Source: SIRX01 sp965214475
GTDB lineage: Bacteria > Actinomycetota > Rubrobacteria > Rubrobacterales > Rubrobacteraceae
DNA length: 64,000 nt
Assembly (NCBI GenBank): GCA_965214475.1
Contig: OZ243953.1
Location: 372,001 to 436,000, forward strand
Reading direction: 5' to 3'
The notes below the pieces were generated by a model, which was given only the letters and a program-made list of their open reading frames with translations, was not told the DNA's origin and made no database searches. Made by a program: the position numbers and the translations under genes. Of this stretch, positions 8,842 to 17,728 are shown piece after piece (positions within the stretch are counted from its first letter, which is position 1; each line of letters opens with the position of its first letter).

Positions 8842-9942
8842 GTGCAAGCTGTAATTCTCGTCGGCGGGCAAGGTACGCGGCTTCGGCCGATCACTTACGA
8901 TATTCCCAAGGCTCTGGTTCCGCTGCGGAACCGGCCCTTTATGGGCTACATGCTGGATTTCCTGCGCTCGGGAGGGGTAGAGGGCGCGGTGCTCTCTCTC
9001 GGGTACTTGCCGGACCAGATCCAGGAGTACCTATCGAAATGTGACCTGGATGGGTTTTCCGTGGATTACGCGGTCGAGGATCGGGCGTTGGGAACTGCGG
9101 GTGGCATAAAGAATGCCGAGCAGTATCTGGATGGTGGGCCAATCGTCGTAGTAAACGGGGATGTGTTGTGTGGTGCGAACCTTCGGGAAGCCGTGGAACA
9201 ACATCGGGCTTCGGACGCGTTGGCGACGATAACCCTCACGAGCGTCGAAGACCCAACGGCTTACGGGTTGGTCGAGGTGGACCATGACATGCTCGTACAC
9301 CGTTTTATAGAGAAGCCGGCATACGACGCGGTGAGCACGAATCTCATAAACGCCGGGGTGTACGTGTTCGAACCAGAAGTGTTGGATATGATACCGGCCG
9401 GACGCGAGGTCTCGATAGAGCGCGAGATCTTCCCGGAGATACAGGCTCGCGGCCGACTCCGGGCTTACGTCTCAAGCTCCTACTGGAAGGATATCGGGAC
9501 GCCGCGCAGCTACTTGGCCGCTTCACATGACGTACTCTCCGGCGCCGTGGGCGTCGACGAGAACTTCGACTACCTGGATATATGCTCCTCCACCCGCATC
9601 GGAAAAGGTGTGAAGTTACTGCCCCCCGTGTCTGTCGCGGGTGAAGGTGAGATCGAGGACGGGGCGACCATCGGGGGAAGGTCCTCGGTTGGTTCCGGGT
9701 GCCGTATCGGCCGTAACGCCGTGGTGGAAGGCAGCGTTCTCCTCGACGGCGCCGAAGTTGAGGCAGGCGCCGTGGTAAGAGGCTCCATCATCGGTCCCAA
9801 GGCCCGTGTTGGTGAGAATGCCATCGTCCGGGGTCTATCGGTATTGGGCGCGAATTCCGTAGTTGGTGAGAGTAACGTTCTGGATCAGGGTATACGCATC
9901 AATCCCGGCGTCGTCCTGCCGCCCCGCAGCCTCAGCTTCTAG
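8842..9942 (+). CDS. Sugar-phosphate nucleotidyltransferase (GDP-mannose pyrophosphorylase type)
   Basis: A 366-residue enzyme expected to make an NDP-sugar from a sugar 1-phosphate. The N-terminal Rossmann-like domain shows GGQGTRLRPIT (about 7-17) with the catalytic arginine, IPKALVPL, VVVNGDVLC and RFIEKP. From about residue 250 a left-handed beta-helix with hexapeptide-like repeats (IGKGVKLL, IEDGATIGGRSSVGSG, IGRNAVVEG) follows. This architecture matches mannose-1-phosphate guanylyltransferases, but glucose- or galactose-specific relatives cannot be excluded. The GTG start has AAGGAG seven bases upstream. It probably serves glycan or cell-envelope synthesis. Confidence 0.85.
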   Translation: MQAVILVGGQGTRLRPITYDIPKALVPLRNRPFMGYMLDFLRSGGVEGAVLSLGYLPDQIQEYLSKCDLDGFSVDYAVEDRALGTAGGIKNAEQYLDGGPIVVVNGDVLCGANLREAVEQHRASDALATITLTSVEDPTAYGLVEVDHDMLVHRFIEKPAYDAVSTNLINAGVYVFEPEVLDMIPAGREVSIEREIFPEIQARGRLRAYVSSSYWKDIGTPRSYLAASHDVLSGAVGVDENFDYLDICSSTRIGKGVKLLPPVSVAGEGEIEDGATIGGRSSVGSGCRIGRNAVVEGSVLLDGAEVEAGAVVRGSIIGPKARVGENAIVRGLSVLGANSVVGESNVLDQGIRINPGVVLPPRSLSF

Positions 9943-10013
9943 CAAATCCTTCTCAGTGCAAACCCGTAATACGATAAAATTGCTACCAAGCACTACTAAC
10001 ACGAGGTGTTCGT

Positions 10014-10100
10014 ATGGTGATAACCCAGAAGAGCGACACGCTAGATGGCGCAGACGTGGTGGCCGGATGGAACTTACCGATTCGCGACGTATTCCGGTAG
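10014..10100 (+). CDS. Possible 28-residue leader ORF upstream of comF
   Basis: The frame is ATG GTG ATA ACC ... CGG TAG. It encodes a 28-residue peptide beginning MVITQKSD and ending IRDVFR. A GAGGTG sequence sits seven bases before the ATG, whereas the comF TTG three bases after the stop has no evident RBS. The two frames are the same phase, so reinitiation after the short ORF, or read-through of the TAG, could control comF. I do not recognise the peptide. It may also be chance. Confidence 0.4.
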   Translation: MVITQKSDTLDGADVVAGWNLPIRDVFR

Positions 10101-10103
10101 ATC

Positions 10104-10781
10104 TTGGAGCAATATAAAAATGCCTTTGCGGACCTTCTATTTCCACAACATTGTGTGTCTTGCTCGAAGCGGGCGAGCGATCTGCTCTGTCGCGACTGCT
10201 TCGAAGCGCTCCCGTACGTAGGAACGCCTTTCTGTCGGAGATGCGGAATGCCGACGGCTTTCGATGTCTATGTATGTGAGGAGTGCAAGGGCGTGGACTT
10301 CAGGTTTATGAGCGCCAGGGCCCCGTTAAAATATGAGGGTGTCGGGAAGGAGATCGTTCATTCGCTCAAGTACCAGGGATATACCAGGGTTGTGGGACGG
10401 CTGATGGCGCCGTTGATGGTGGAGATGGTCGAGGGCTCGTATGATGTCGTTGTGTGCATACCGCTGCATCGTTCCAGACGCCGCCAGCGAGGATTCAACC
10501 AAGCGGAGTTGATGGCCCAGGCCATTGCACAGAGGATAAAGGTTCCTTTTTCAGATAGACTTGAAGCAGTGAAGAAGACCAGGGATCAGGTGGAACTCTC
10601 CGCTAGTGAGCGGAGGAAAAATGTAGAAGGCGCTTTCACGGTGACTGGGTCGCTACGCGGGAACGTTCTTCTGGTAGACGACGTCTTTACTACGGGCGCC
10701 ACGTTGAGTGCGGGGGCCGGTGCCTTAATGCGAGCCGGGGCCGCCGAGGTTCACGCGTTAAGTTTGTGCAGGACTTGTTGA
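10104..10781 (+). CDS. comF: ComF family amidophosphoribosyltransferase-like protein
   Basis: A 225-residue ComF homolog. Four CxxC-type pairs near the N-terminus (CVSC, CRDC, CRRCG, CEEC within residues 13-52) form the zinc-ribbon part. The C-terminal phosphoribosyltransferase domain shows VLLVDDVFTTGATL, the PRPP loop, and VVCIPLHRSRRRQRGFNQA. In competent bacteria ComF assists uptake or handling of single-stranded DNA. TTG is the only possible start because an in-frame TAG lies just upstream. It precedes hpf and secA, a common order in Gram-positive lineages. Confidence 0.88.
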   Translation: MEQYKNAFADLLFPQHCVSCSKRASDLLCRDCFEALPYVGTPFCRRCGMPTAFDVYVCEECKGVDFRFMSARAPLKYEGVGKEIVHSLKYQGYTRVVGRLMAPLMVEMVEGSYDVVVCIPLHRSRRRQRGFNQAELMAQAIAQRIKVPFSDRLEAVKKTRDQVELSASERRKNVEGAFTVTGSLRGNVLLVDDVFTTGATLSAGAGALMRAGAAEVHALSLCRTC

Positions 10782-10815
10782 TAGGCTGAAAAGCTACCGA
10801 CCGAAGGGAGGCCAC

Positions 10816-11379
10816 ATGAATGTAGCCGTCAAGGGACGCAACATGTCGTTGACGGAGGCTCTCGAAGGGTACGCTGTGGAAAAGGTCGAGCGGGTGACGA
10901 AGTTCTTCGATGAGGAGCAGAGCGACTCGCGGGCCGAGATCGAGTTGATCCACGAGCGCAACCCGGCGAACGCCGACCCCGAAGTAGTCGAGACTACGCT
11001 GTTTATCAACGGGACCGTTCTAAAGGCCCGAGAGGCATCGCCGGATATGTACGCTTCCATAGATCGGATGTACGACAAACTGGAGCGTCAGGTAAAGCGG
11101 TACCGGGGACGACAGGTAGATCGCTGGCAGGGCCAAACCAAGAACAACGAGTCGCCGGAGCCCCGACCTTTCTTGGTAGATGAAGAAGACGAAATAGAGG
11201 CTAAAATAGTCAGGACGAAGCAGTTCCAGATGAAGCCGATGGGCGCTGAAGAAGCAGTCTTGCAGATGGAGCTCTTGGATCACGACTTCTTCGTCTTTAC
11301 CAGCGCGGATACCAGCGACATAAATGTGGTATACCGGCGGCGCGATGGAAACTATGGGCTCATAGAGCCGGCAAGGTAA
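10816..11379 (+). CDS. hpf: Long-form ribosome hibernation promoting factor
   Basis: A 187-residue long HPF. The N-terminal S30AE domain (about 1-100) starts MNVAVKGRNMSLTEAL. A charged linker follows, then the C-terminal dimerisation domain (about 130-187) with KPMGAEEAVLQMELLDHDF and NVVYRRRDGNYGLIEP. Long HPF joins two 70S ribosomes into an inactive 100S dimer in stationary phase or stress. A strong RBS GGGAGG precedes the ATG by six bases. It sits between comF and secA, separated from secA by 15 bases. Confidence 0.95.
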   Translation: MNVAVKGRNMSLTEALEGYAVEKVERVTKFFDEEQSDSRAEIELIHERNPANADPEVVETTLFINGTVLKAREASPDMYASIDRMYDKLERQVKRYRGRQVDRWQGQTKNNESPEPRPFLVDEEDEIEAKIVRTKQFQMKPMGAEEAVLQMELLDHDFFVFTSADTSDINVVYRRRDGNYGLIEPAR

Positions 11380-11394
11380 AAAGGTAGCGACACT

Positions 11395-14001
11395 TTGACA
11401 AACTTACTGACGCGTATACTGAAGATTGGCGAGGGCCGGAAGGTAAAGAACCTCTGGCGGCAAGTAGAGGCCGTTACGGCCCTGGAGCCCCAGGTCGAGA
11501 ACCTAACGGACGATCAGCTCCAGGCCAAGACCGGTGAGTTTCGGGAACGCCTGGAGAACGGCGCCTCGCTCGAAGACATTATGTACGAAGCCTTCGCCGT
11601 GGTGCGGGAGGCATCGAAACGCACCCTTGAAATGCGGCCCTTCGACGTGCAGGTCATGGGTGGCATCGTGCTTCACGGGGGCAACATCGCGGAGATGAAA
11701 ACCGGCGAAGGTAAGACGCTCGCTGCCACCATGCCAGTATATCTCAACGCCCTAGCCGGCAAGGGCGCACACGTGGTTACCGTCAACGACTACCTGGCCC
11801 GGCGTGACGCAGAGTGGATGCAGCCCGTTTACGAGTTCCTGGGCCTCGAAGTGGGTATTGTCCAGGACGGACTGAGTTTCGACGAGCGCAAAGTAGCCTA
11901 CGGCGCAGATATAACCTACGGAACCAACGCCCAGTTTGGCTTCGACTACCTGCGGGACAACCTGTCTACCTCGGTCGAGCAGCTCGTCCAGAAGGAACTC
12001 AACTATGCCATCGTGGACGAGGTTGACTCAATCCTAATTGACGAGGCCCGGACGCCCCTGATCATCTCCGGCATGCCGGAGAGCGCGGCGGACGTCTACT
12101 ACCGTTTCGCCTCCATCGTCCCGCGTCTCAAAGACGGCGAAGACTACGAAGTAGACGAGAAGAAGAAGCAAGTCGCCCCAACGGAGAGCGGCGTCGAAAA
12201 GGTCGAGAAAGCCCTCGGCGTGGATAACCTCTACGACGATGTCAATCGGAACCTCGTAAATCACTTGAACCAGGCATTGAGGGCCCAGACGCTCTTCCTG
12301 AAAGACGACGAGTACATCGTGCGCGATGGACAGGTCTTTATCGTGGACGAGTTTACGGGCCGGGTGCTGGAGGGACGGCGTTACTCTGAGGGGCTTCATC
12401 AGGCGATAGAGGCAAAAGAGGGCGTGGAGATCCGGGAGGAGAACCAAACGGTCGCCACCGTGACGATCCAGAACTTCTTCCGGGGTTACGACAAGCTCGC
12501 GGGCATGACCGGTACGGCGGCCACGGAGGCCGACGAGTTCATGCACATCTACAAGATGGAGGTCGTCTCCATCCCAACGAACGAGTCTATGGTCCGGGAC
12601 GACAAGCAAGACCTGGTCTATAAGACCCGCAAGTCTAAGTATGCCGCCGCGCTTCAAGACATTATCGAGCGGAACGAGAAGGGACAGCCGGTGCTTGTCG
12701 GTACCACTTCGGTGGAAGTCTCCGAGCAACTTTCGGGGTTGCTCAAGCAGCGGGGAGTGAAGCACAATGTCTTGAATGCAAAGCAACACGAGCGGGAGGC
12801 CGAGACGATCCTCGAAGCCGGGGAGCGGGGCGCGGTGACCATCGCCACGAACATGGCCGGACGTGGCACGGACATCAAGCTAGGGGATGGTGTCGAGAAC
12901 CTTGGTGGCCTGTACGTGCTCGGGACCGAGCGGCACGAGTCGCGCCGGATAGACAACCAGCTCCGGGGTCGTTCCGGCCGTCAGGGAGATCTGGGAGAGT
13001 CGCGGTTCTATCTGTCTTTCGAGGATGATTTGCTGAGGTTGTTCGGTGGAGAGCGGATGCAGGGCGTTATCGACCGAATTGGGCTGGAGGAGGATCAGGC
13101 GATAGAAGCCGGTATGATCTCCTCTTCCGTCCGTCGGGCGCAGGAGCAGGTTGAGAGCCAGAACTTCCAGGCTCGGAAACGGATTCTGGAGTACGACGAC
13201 GTTCTCAACAAGCAGCGCGAGGTGATCTACGCGCTGCGCCGGAACATCCTGATGGGCGAGAAGATCGATACCTGGGACTACGTCGAAGAGGTCTTGACGG
13301 GCATCGTCTCCCAGTTCGTCTCCGAGAGTATTTACCCGGAGGAGTGGGACATAGAATCGCTCTCTGCGGAGTTAAATCGGTTTTATCCTGCAACCGTAGA
13401 CTTCGAGAGCATGGAGATCACAGAGCTTTCAAGCGACCAGGTGCGAGAGATGGTCCTCGAAGATGCCCGTGAGCGCCTGGAGGATCGTAAAACCGACTGG
13501 GAAGGGCGCACGGCGGAGCTCGAAGAGGCGGGCCTCATTCGCACCGACGGCGCTGAAGCCTTTGAAGACGCCGAGCGGTATACGCTGCTCTCGATCGTGG
13601 ATTCGAAATGGCGGGATCACCTCTACGACATGGACTACCTGCGCGAGGGTATCGGGTGGCGTGGCCTCGGACAGCGCGACCCGTTGGTCGAGTACAAACG
13701 TGAAGGCTACGACCTGTTTCTGGAGATGGAACAGAGCCTAAAAGAAGACTACGTCACCTACATCTACCGGATCGAGAACGTCGAGGTCCCCGACGAACAA
13801 GAGCTCGAAAATTTCTCGTACAGCGGTGGTGGCGAAGAGCCAAACCCGCAACCGAACACCCCTCGCAGAAATGAAAAGGTCGGTCGCAACGACCCCTGTC
13901 CGTGCGGCTCGGGGAAAAAGTACAAGAAGTGCGGCCTCTTGGATACATCCGAGCACAAGCGGTTCATGGCTGAGGGTGGAGCGGCGGCCCAGACCGGCTA
14001 G
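11395..14001 (+). CDS. secA: Preprotein translocase ATPase SecA
   Basis: An 868-residue motor of the Sec pathway. Visible are the Walker A MKTGEGKT (about 99-106), DEVDSILIDEARTPLIISG (DEAD box and linker), the preprotein cross-linking region, TNMAGRGTDIKLG and QLRGRSGRQGD. The C-terminal zinc/SecB-type tail is CPCGSGKKYKKCG, in which the usual fourth ligand (C or H) is replaced by glycine. The TTG start follows the hpf stop by 15 bases with AAAGGT upstream. Its TAG overlaps the prfB GTG by one base. Confidence 0.97.
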   Translation: MTNLLTRILKIGEGRKVKNLWRQVEAVTALEPQVENLTDDQLQAKTGEFRERLENGASLEDIMYEAFAVVREASKRTLEMRPFDVQVMGGIVLHGGNIAEMKTGEGKTLAATMPVYLNALAGKGAHVVTVNDYLARRDAEWMQPVYEFLGLEVGIVQDGLSFDERKVAYGADITYGTNAQFGFDYLRDNLSTSVEQLVQKELNYAIVDEVDSILIDEARTPLIISGMPESAADVYYRFASIVPRLKDGEDYEVDEKKKQVAPTESGVEKVEKALGVDNLYDDVNRNLVNHLNQALRAQTLFLKDDEYIVRDGQVFIVDEFTGRVLEGRRYSEGLHQAIEAKEGVEIREENQTVATVTIQNFFRGYDKLAGMTGTAATEADEFMHIYKMEVVSIPTNESMVRDDKQDLVYKTRKSKYAAALQDIIERNEKGQPVLVGTTSVEVSEQLSGLLKQRGVKHNVLNAKQHEREAETILEAGERGAVTIATNMAGRGTDIKLGDGVENLGGLYVLGTERHESRRIDNQLRGRSGRQGDLGESRFYLSFEDDLLRLFGGERMQGVIDRIGLEEDQAIEAGMISSSVRRAQEQVESQNFQARKRILEYDDVLNKQREVIYALRRNILMGEKIDTWDYVEEVLTGIVSQFVSESIYPEEWDIESLSAELNRFYPATVDFESMEITELSSDQVREMVLEDARERLEDRKTDWEGRTAELEEAGLIRTDGAEAFEDAERYTLLSIVDSKWRDHLYDMDYLREGIGWRGLGQRDPLVEYKREGYDLFLEMEQSLKEDYVTYIYRIENVEVPDEQELENFSYSGGGEEPNPQPNTPRRNEKVGRNDPCPCGSGKKYKKCGLLDTSEHKRFMAEGGAAAQTG

Positions 14002-15101
14002 TGACCGAGCTGAACGAGAAAACCACGGAGCTTGAAGGGCGCCTCACGGAACTAGAGCAATTCTTCGACCTTGAGAGTTTGCGGTCCAGGGCCGAAAAGC
14101 TTACGGAGGAAATGAGCCATCCGGGCTTCTGGAACAACCAGGAGAAGGCCAGAGAAGTCTCCGCCAGGTTCTCCCGGGTCGAGGGTCGGCTGAGGCTTCT
14201 GGAAGAATTGCGGAGCCGGTTATCCGACTCTGGAGAGTTGCTGGAGCTGGCCGAAGAGGATGGGGAGCTACTCTCCGAGGTCGAAGGGGAATTGCAGCAC
14301 GTCGAGCGGATCTTGGAAGAGCAGGAGGTGGCCCGGCTCTTTTCTGGAGAGTACGATGACGGGCCGGCTATACTCACCATAAACCCGGGCGCCGGCGGGG
14401 TGGACTCCCAGGATTGGGCGGACATGTTGTCGAGGATGTACCGGCGTTGGGCCGAGCGCCGAGAATTTGGCCTGGAGGTTATCGAGGTTACGGAGGGGGA
14501 AGAGGCCGGCATAAAGAGCGCCACGTTCAGCATCGACGGTGAGTATGCTTTCGGGCTTTTGTCTGCGGAGCGGGGGGTGCATCGGCTGGTCAGGATCAGC
14601 CCGTTCGACGCCGGGGCGCGGCGTCACACCAGCTTCGCCTCTGTCGCGGTTGCGCCGGTAATAGACGACGCAGTCGAGGTAGATATCGACGAGAAGGAGC
14701 TCAAGGTAGATACTTACCGGGCTTCGGGGGCGGGGGGGCAGCACGTCAATAAGACGGACTCGGCGGTCAGGATCACCCACCTGCCGAGCGGCATCGTCGC
14801 CCAGTGTCAGAATGAGCGGAGCCAGCACCAGAACCGGGAGGTTGCGATGCGTATTCTACGGGCGCGGCTCTTTGAATTGCAGCTCGAAAAGCGCGAGCAG
14901 GAGATAGCCGCCCAGAGTGGGGTAAAGGCAAACATAGAGTGGGGGTCCCAGATCCGGTCTTACGTCCTGCACCCTTACAAGCTCGTCAAGGACGTGCGCA
15001 CTGGTGAACAGACCGGGGATGTGGACCGCGTTCTGGACGGGGCACTGGATCCGTTTATCTACGCCTACCTGAAAAACCGGACGCCACCAGAGTCCGCCTA
15101 G
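14001..15101 (+). CDS. prfB: Peptide chain release factor 2
   Basis: A 366-residue class I release factor for UGA/UAA. The anticodon-like tripeptide SPF is seen in RISPFDAGARRHTSF and the catalytic GGQ in GAGGQHVNKTDS. The N-terminal helical domain covers about 1-115. The gene is a single open frame, so the programmed +1 frameshift of many prfB genes is absent; at 14061 the corresponding place reads CTTCGAC rather than CTTTGAC. GTG start overlaps the secA stop, implying coupling. Confidence 0.95.
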   Translation: MTELNEKTTELEGRLTELEQFFDLESLRSRAEKLTEEMSHPGFWNNQEKAREVSARFSRVEGRLRLLEELRSRLSDSGELLELAEEDGELLSEVEGELQHVERILEEQEVARLFSGEYDDGPAILTINPGAGGVDSQDWADMLSRMYRRWAERREFGLEVIEVTEGEEAGIKSATFSIDGEYAFGLLSAERGVHRLVRISPFDAGARRHTSFASVAVAPVIDDAVEVDIDEKELKVDTYRASGAGGQHVNKTDSAVRITHLPSGIVAQCQNERSQHQNREVAMRILRARLFELQLEKREQEIAAQSGVKANIEWGSQIRSYVLHPYKLVKDVRTGEQTGDVDRVLDGALDPFIYAYLKNRTPPESA

Positions 15102-15173
15102 CCGCTTGTCTCCCAACGTGCAAGGAACCTCCGATACACAAACCGTAAGTCCACAGCCCGAATAAAAGGTATT

Positions 15174-15926
15174 TTGAGGAATTCTCTAGTCTCGGTATCT
15201 TGGATTTGGTGGGCTGTGGGGGGAGTATTGATGTTGTTTTGCGTGGTGGCCTTGGTCGGTACTTACACTTTCCTGCCGCCGCTAATAGGTAGCGCTGTCG
15301 GCAAGAGCATACAAAGAGAAATGGAACTACGAAACACGCCCGAAGTTAGCCTGAAGAGCGAACCGCCGCCAAAGATGCTGTCCGGGATGTTTGCCCGGGG
15401 GCAAGTTTCGCTCGGAGAAGCTGATTTCGAAGACATTCGGCCTCGCAAGGTCACTATAGATTTGGATCCGTTCGACTTGAACGTGTTGAAGAGTCTGGGT
15501 GGTGGAGGTTTCGTTAGCCGGGAGCCGCTATCGGGGGATCTGCGGATGGAGGTGGCAGAGAGAGAGGTTGCCAGGATCGCGGATTCGGCGTCGCAAGACA
15601 TCGCGATAGAAGCCGTAGAACTCGAAGAGGGTGAAGTGACGGTGAGGTCCGGGACCCAGTTTTTGGGCGTCGACGTGCCGATTGCCGTGCAAGGAGGGCT
15701 GGAGGTCCTGGAGCAGGAATTGGTCTTCGAACCTCGCCGGGTAACGGCATTCGGGTTTCGGTTGCCGCAGGGAATGGTGGATGAATTGCTCACCGAGGCG
15801 GATTTTCGCTATCCGTTGCGAGACTTGCCCTATGATGCCAGTATCTCGAAAGTCGAAGTACGGGAAGGTTACCTGATCCTTTTCGGAAGGTTGCAGCGGA
15901 TACCGTTGGATGCCGGAAACAGTTGA
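15174..15926 (+). CDS. DUF2993/LmeA-like lipid-binding protein
   Basis: A 250-residue protein with one N-terminal membrane anchor (about residues 9-33, WWAVGGVLMLFCVVALVGTY) and a beta-rich extracytoplasmic part. The pattern of TPEVSLKSEPPPKMLSGMF, GQVSLGEADFEDIRPRKVTIDLD and the closing VREGYLILFGRL resembles DUF2993 (LmeA-like) proteins of Actinomycetota, which bind phospholipids and help envelope assembly. The TTG start is preceded by AAAGG; an ATG further in at about residue 20 is possible but would cut the anchor. Its function in this organism is inferred. Confidence 0.7.
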   Translation: MRNSLVSVSWIWWAVGGVLMLFCVVALVGTYTFLPPLIGSAVGKSIQREMELRNTPEVSLKSEPPPKMLSGMFARGQVSLGEADFEDIRPRKVTIDLDPFDLNVLKSLGGGGFVSREPLSGDLRMEVAEREVARIADSASQDIAIEAVELEEGEVTVRSGTQFLGVDVPIAVQGGLEVLEQELVFEPRRVTAFGFRLPQGMVDELLTEADFRYPLRDLPYDASISKVEVREGYLILFGRLQRIPLDAGNS

Positions 15927-16079
15927 TAAAGTGGCGGACGGCTGTTATCTTGTGCCGCGACCGGCGCAGCCCTGGAGGGGGAGATTTCGCCGCAGCAGCC
16001 AAAAAATCCCGAAGAAGCGCAGCACTGCCAATGAAGTTCGGGGTGAGCCAGGAGATCCAAACTTGCTACGGGAGAAGCA

Positions 16080-16766
16080 ATGATCGAGCTAAACAACGTT
16101 ACCAAGGTCTATGGCAAGGATACCGTTGCACTAGAGCATGTGGATCTGTACGTCGAGGCCGGCGAGTTCGTTTTCCTGGTCGGGGCTAGTGGCTCTGGAA
16201 AGTCCACGATCCTACGCCTGCTCCTCAAAGAGATGGAGCCTACGGCGGGCACGATCTTCGTCAACGGTACGAAGCTCTCTACGATACCCCGGCGCCGAGT
16301 GCCCCGTCATCGCCGCAACATCGGGTGCGTGTTCCAGGACTTCAAGCTCTTGCAGAACAAGACTGTGTCCGAGAACGTGGCGTACGCGATGGAGGTAACG
16401 GGACAGAAGCGGCGTTCCATAAGGGTGAAGGTCCCGGAGATTCTGGAGATCGTGGGTCTCACCGGTAAGACTGAGAAGTATCCCGAGCAACTCTCTGGTG
16501 GGGAGCAGCAGCGGGTATCTATAGCGCGGGCGTTCGTGTCGCAACCGCCGATCCTGATCGCTGACGAGCCGACCGGCAACCTGGACCCGGAGACTAGCGT
16601 TGGGATCGTGCAACTCCTCAACAGAATCCATCGTATAGGAACCACGGTTGTCGTCGCCACCCACGACCGGGATATGGTGGACGTAATGCAAAAGCGGGTA
16701 ATTACTTTGGAGGATGGAAATATCATCCGCGATCTGGTCAAGGGGGCGTACGCCGATGAAGCTTAA
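16080..16766 (+). CDS. ftsE: Cell division ATP-binding protein FtsE
   Basis: A 228-residue ABC ATPase. Walker A GASGSGKS (about 37-44), Q-loop CVFQDFKLL, signature LSGGEQQR, Walker B ILIADEPTGNLD and the H-loop ATHDRD are intact. With FtsX it forms a complex that activates peptidoglycan hydrolases during division rather than importing a substrate. GGGAG lies seven bases before the ATG. The end overlaps ftsX by 11 bases. About 150 bases upstream hold no convincing gene. Confidence 0.96.
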   Translation: MIELNNVTKVYGKDTVALEHVDLYVEAGEFVFLVGASGSGKSTILRLLLKEMEPTAGTIFVNGTKLSTIPRRRVPRHRRNIGCVFQDFKLLQNKTVSENVAYAMEVTGQKRRSIRVKVPEILEIVGLTGKTEKYPEQLSGGEQQRVSIARAFVSQPPILIADEPTGNLDPETSVGIVQLLNRIHRIGTTVVVATHDRDMVDVMQKRVITLEDGNIIRDLVKGAYADEA

Positions 16767-17640
16767 CCTGGGGTTCTCAATCCGTGAAGCCTTCAAAAAC
16801 ATGCGGCTCAACCTGTTAATGAGCCTTACCGCGATTACCACCACGTTCATCTGTCTTTTGGTGCTGGGCTCGGCGTTATTGGTCAGTGGACATGTGGAGG
16901 GTTTGATCTCCGTGGTCCGCAAAGACGTGAGCGTGGAGGCCTTCTTTGTTCAGGGTGCCTCGCAGGAGAAGATCGACGAGGTCCGGAGCAGCGTGGAAGG
17001 CTATCCGGAGATCGACGAGGTAACCTTCGTCTCCCAAGAGGAGGGATTCGAGAGGTTCCAGAAGATGTTCAAAGATAGGCCGGAGATCTACGAGGGACTC
17101 GAAAGCGATTTCGTGCAACCGTCCCTTCAGATACAGCTCGAAGACCCGAGCAGCGCGGGCGATGTAGCGGAAAAATTAGAAAGTGAGGGGTCCGTTGTGG
17201 AAGACATAGAGTATCCACAACGGACCGTGGAGCGCGTAGGCGAGGTCACGGACTATGTGGTGTGGGGACTCCGGGGGGGCACGGCTCTCTTTCTCGTCTC
17301 CAGCGTGTTACTGATCTCCAATACCATAAGGATCTCTATCTTCGCCCGGCGCAACGAGATCGAAGTGATGAAACTCGTCGGCGCCTCGGACAGCTTTGTG
17401 AGGACGCCGTTCCTTTTCGAGGGTCTGGCCCAAGGCGTTATAGGGGCGGTGATCTCGGGCACCGCGGTGGTCTGGCTGAACTCTCTGTTTGTCGAGTGGG
17501 CGGCGAACGAGCTGCCATTCGTACCAATCTCTGGTAACTCGGTCAACATGCCCGTCATTGTGCTAATACTCCTGGTGGTAGGCGCTGTCATCGGCATTCT
17601 GGGTAGCTTTCTCTCGGTAAGGCGCTTCCTGAAGATATAG
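16756..17640 (+). CDS. ftsX: Cell division protein FtsX
   Basis: A 294-residue permease-like partner of FtsE. An N-terminal helix (about 22-44) is followed by an extracytoplasmic domain of about 115 residues, then three C-terminal helices, the standard FtsX topology. The text begins MKLNLGFSIREAF with RLNLLMSLTAI typical of the cytoplasmic N-terminus. The ATG at 16756 was chosen over an upstream ATG at 16714 because AGGGGG precedes it and the N-terminus then matches the family. It overlaps ftsE by 11 bases. Confidence 0.94.
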   Translation: MKLNLGFSIREAFKNMRLNLLMSLTAITTTFICLLVLGSALLVSGHVEGLISVVRKDVSVEAFFVQGASQEKIDEVRSSVEGYPEIDEVTFVSQEEGFERFQKMFKDRPEIYEGLESDFVQPSLQIQLEDPSSAGDVAEKLESEGSVVEDIEYPQRTVERVGEVTDYVVWGLRGGTALFLVSSVLLISNTIRISIFARRNEIEVMKLVGASDSFVRTPFLFEGLAQGVIGAVISGTAVVWLNSLFVEWAANELPFVPISGNSVNMPVIVLILLVVGAVIGILGSFLSVRRFLKI

Positions 17641-17728
17641 TTTTGCGGGTAGGATGAGGCCGAGGCGTATATTGCTCGTGGTAGACTCAAGGAGTGTTAC
17701 GCATTGAGTTTTACCTGATAGTCAAGCC

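Noticed and set aside
14001..15101. Programmed frameshift in prfB
   Set aside because: The coding frame is continuous from GTG to TAG and no in-frame TGA occurs near codon 25.
15927..16079. Short + strand frame between the DUF2993-like gene and ftsE
   Set aside because: No RBS, no recognisable motif and it runs into ftsE in another frame; treated as non-coding.
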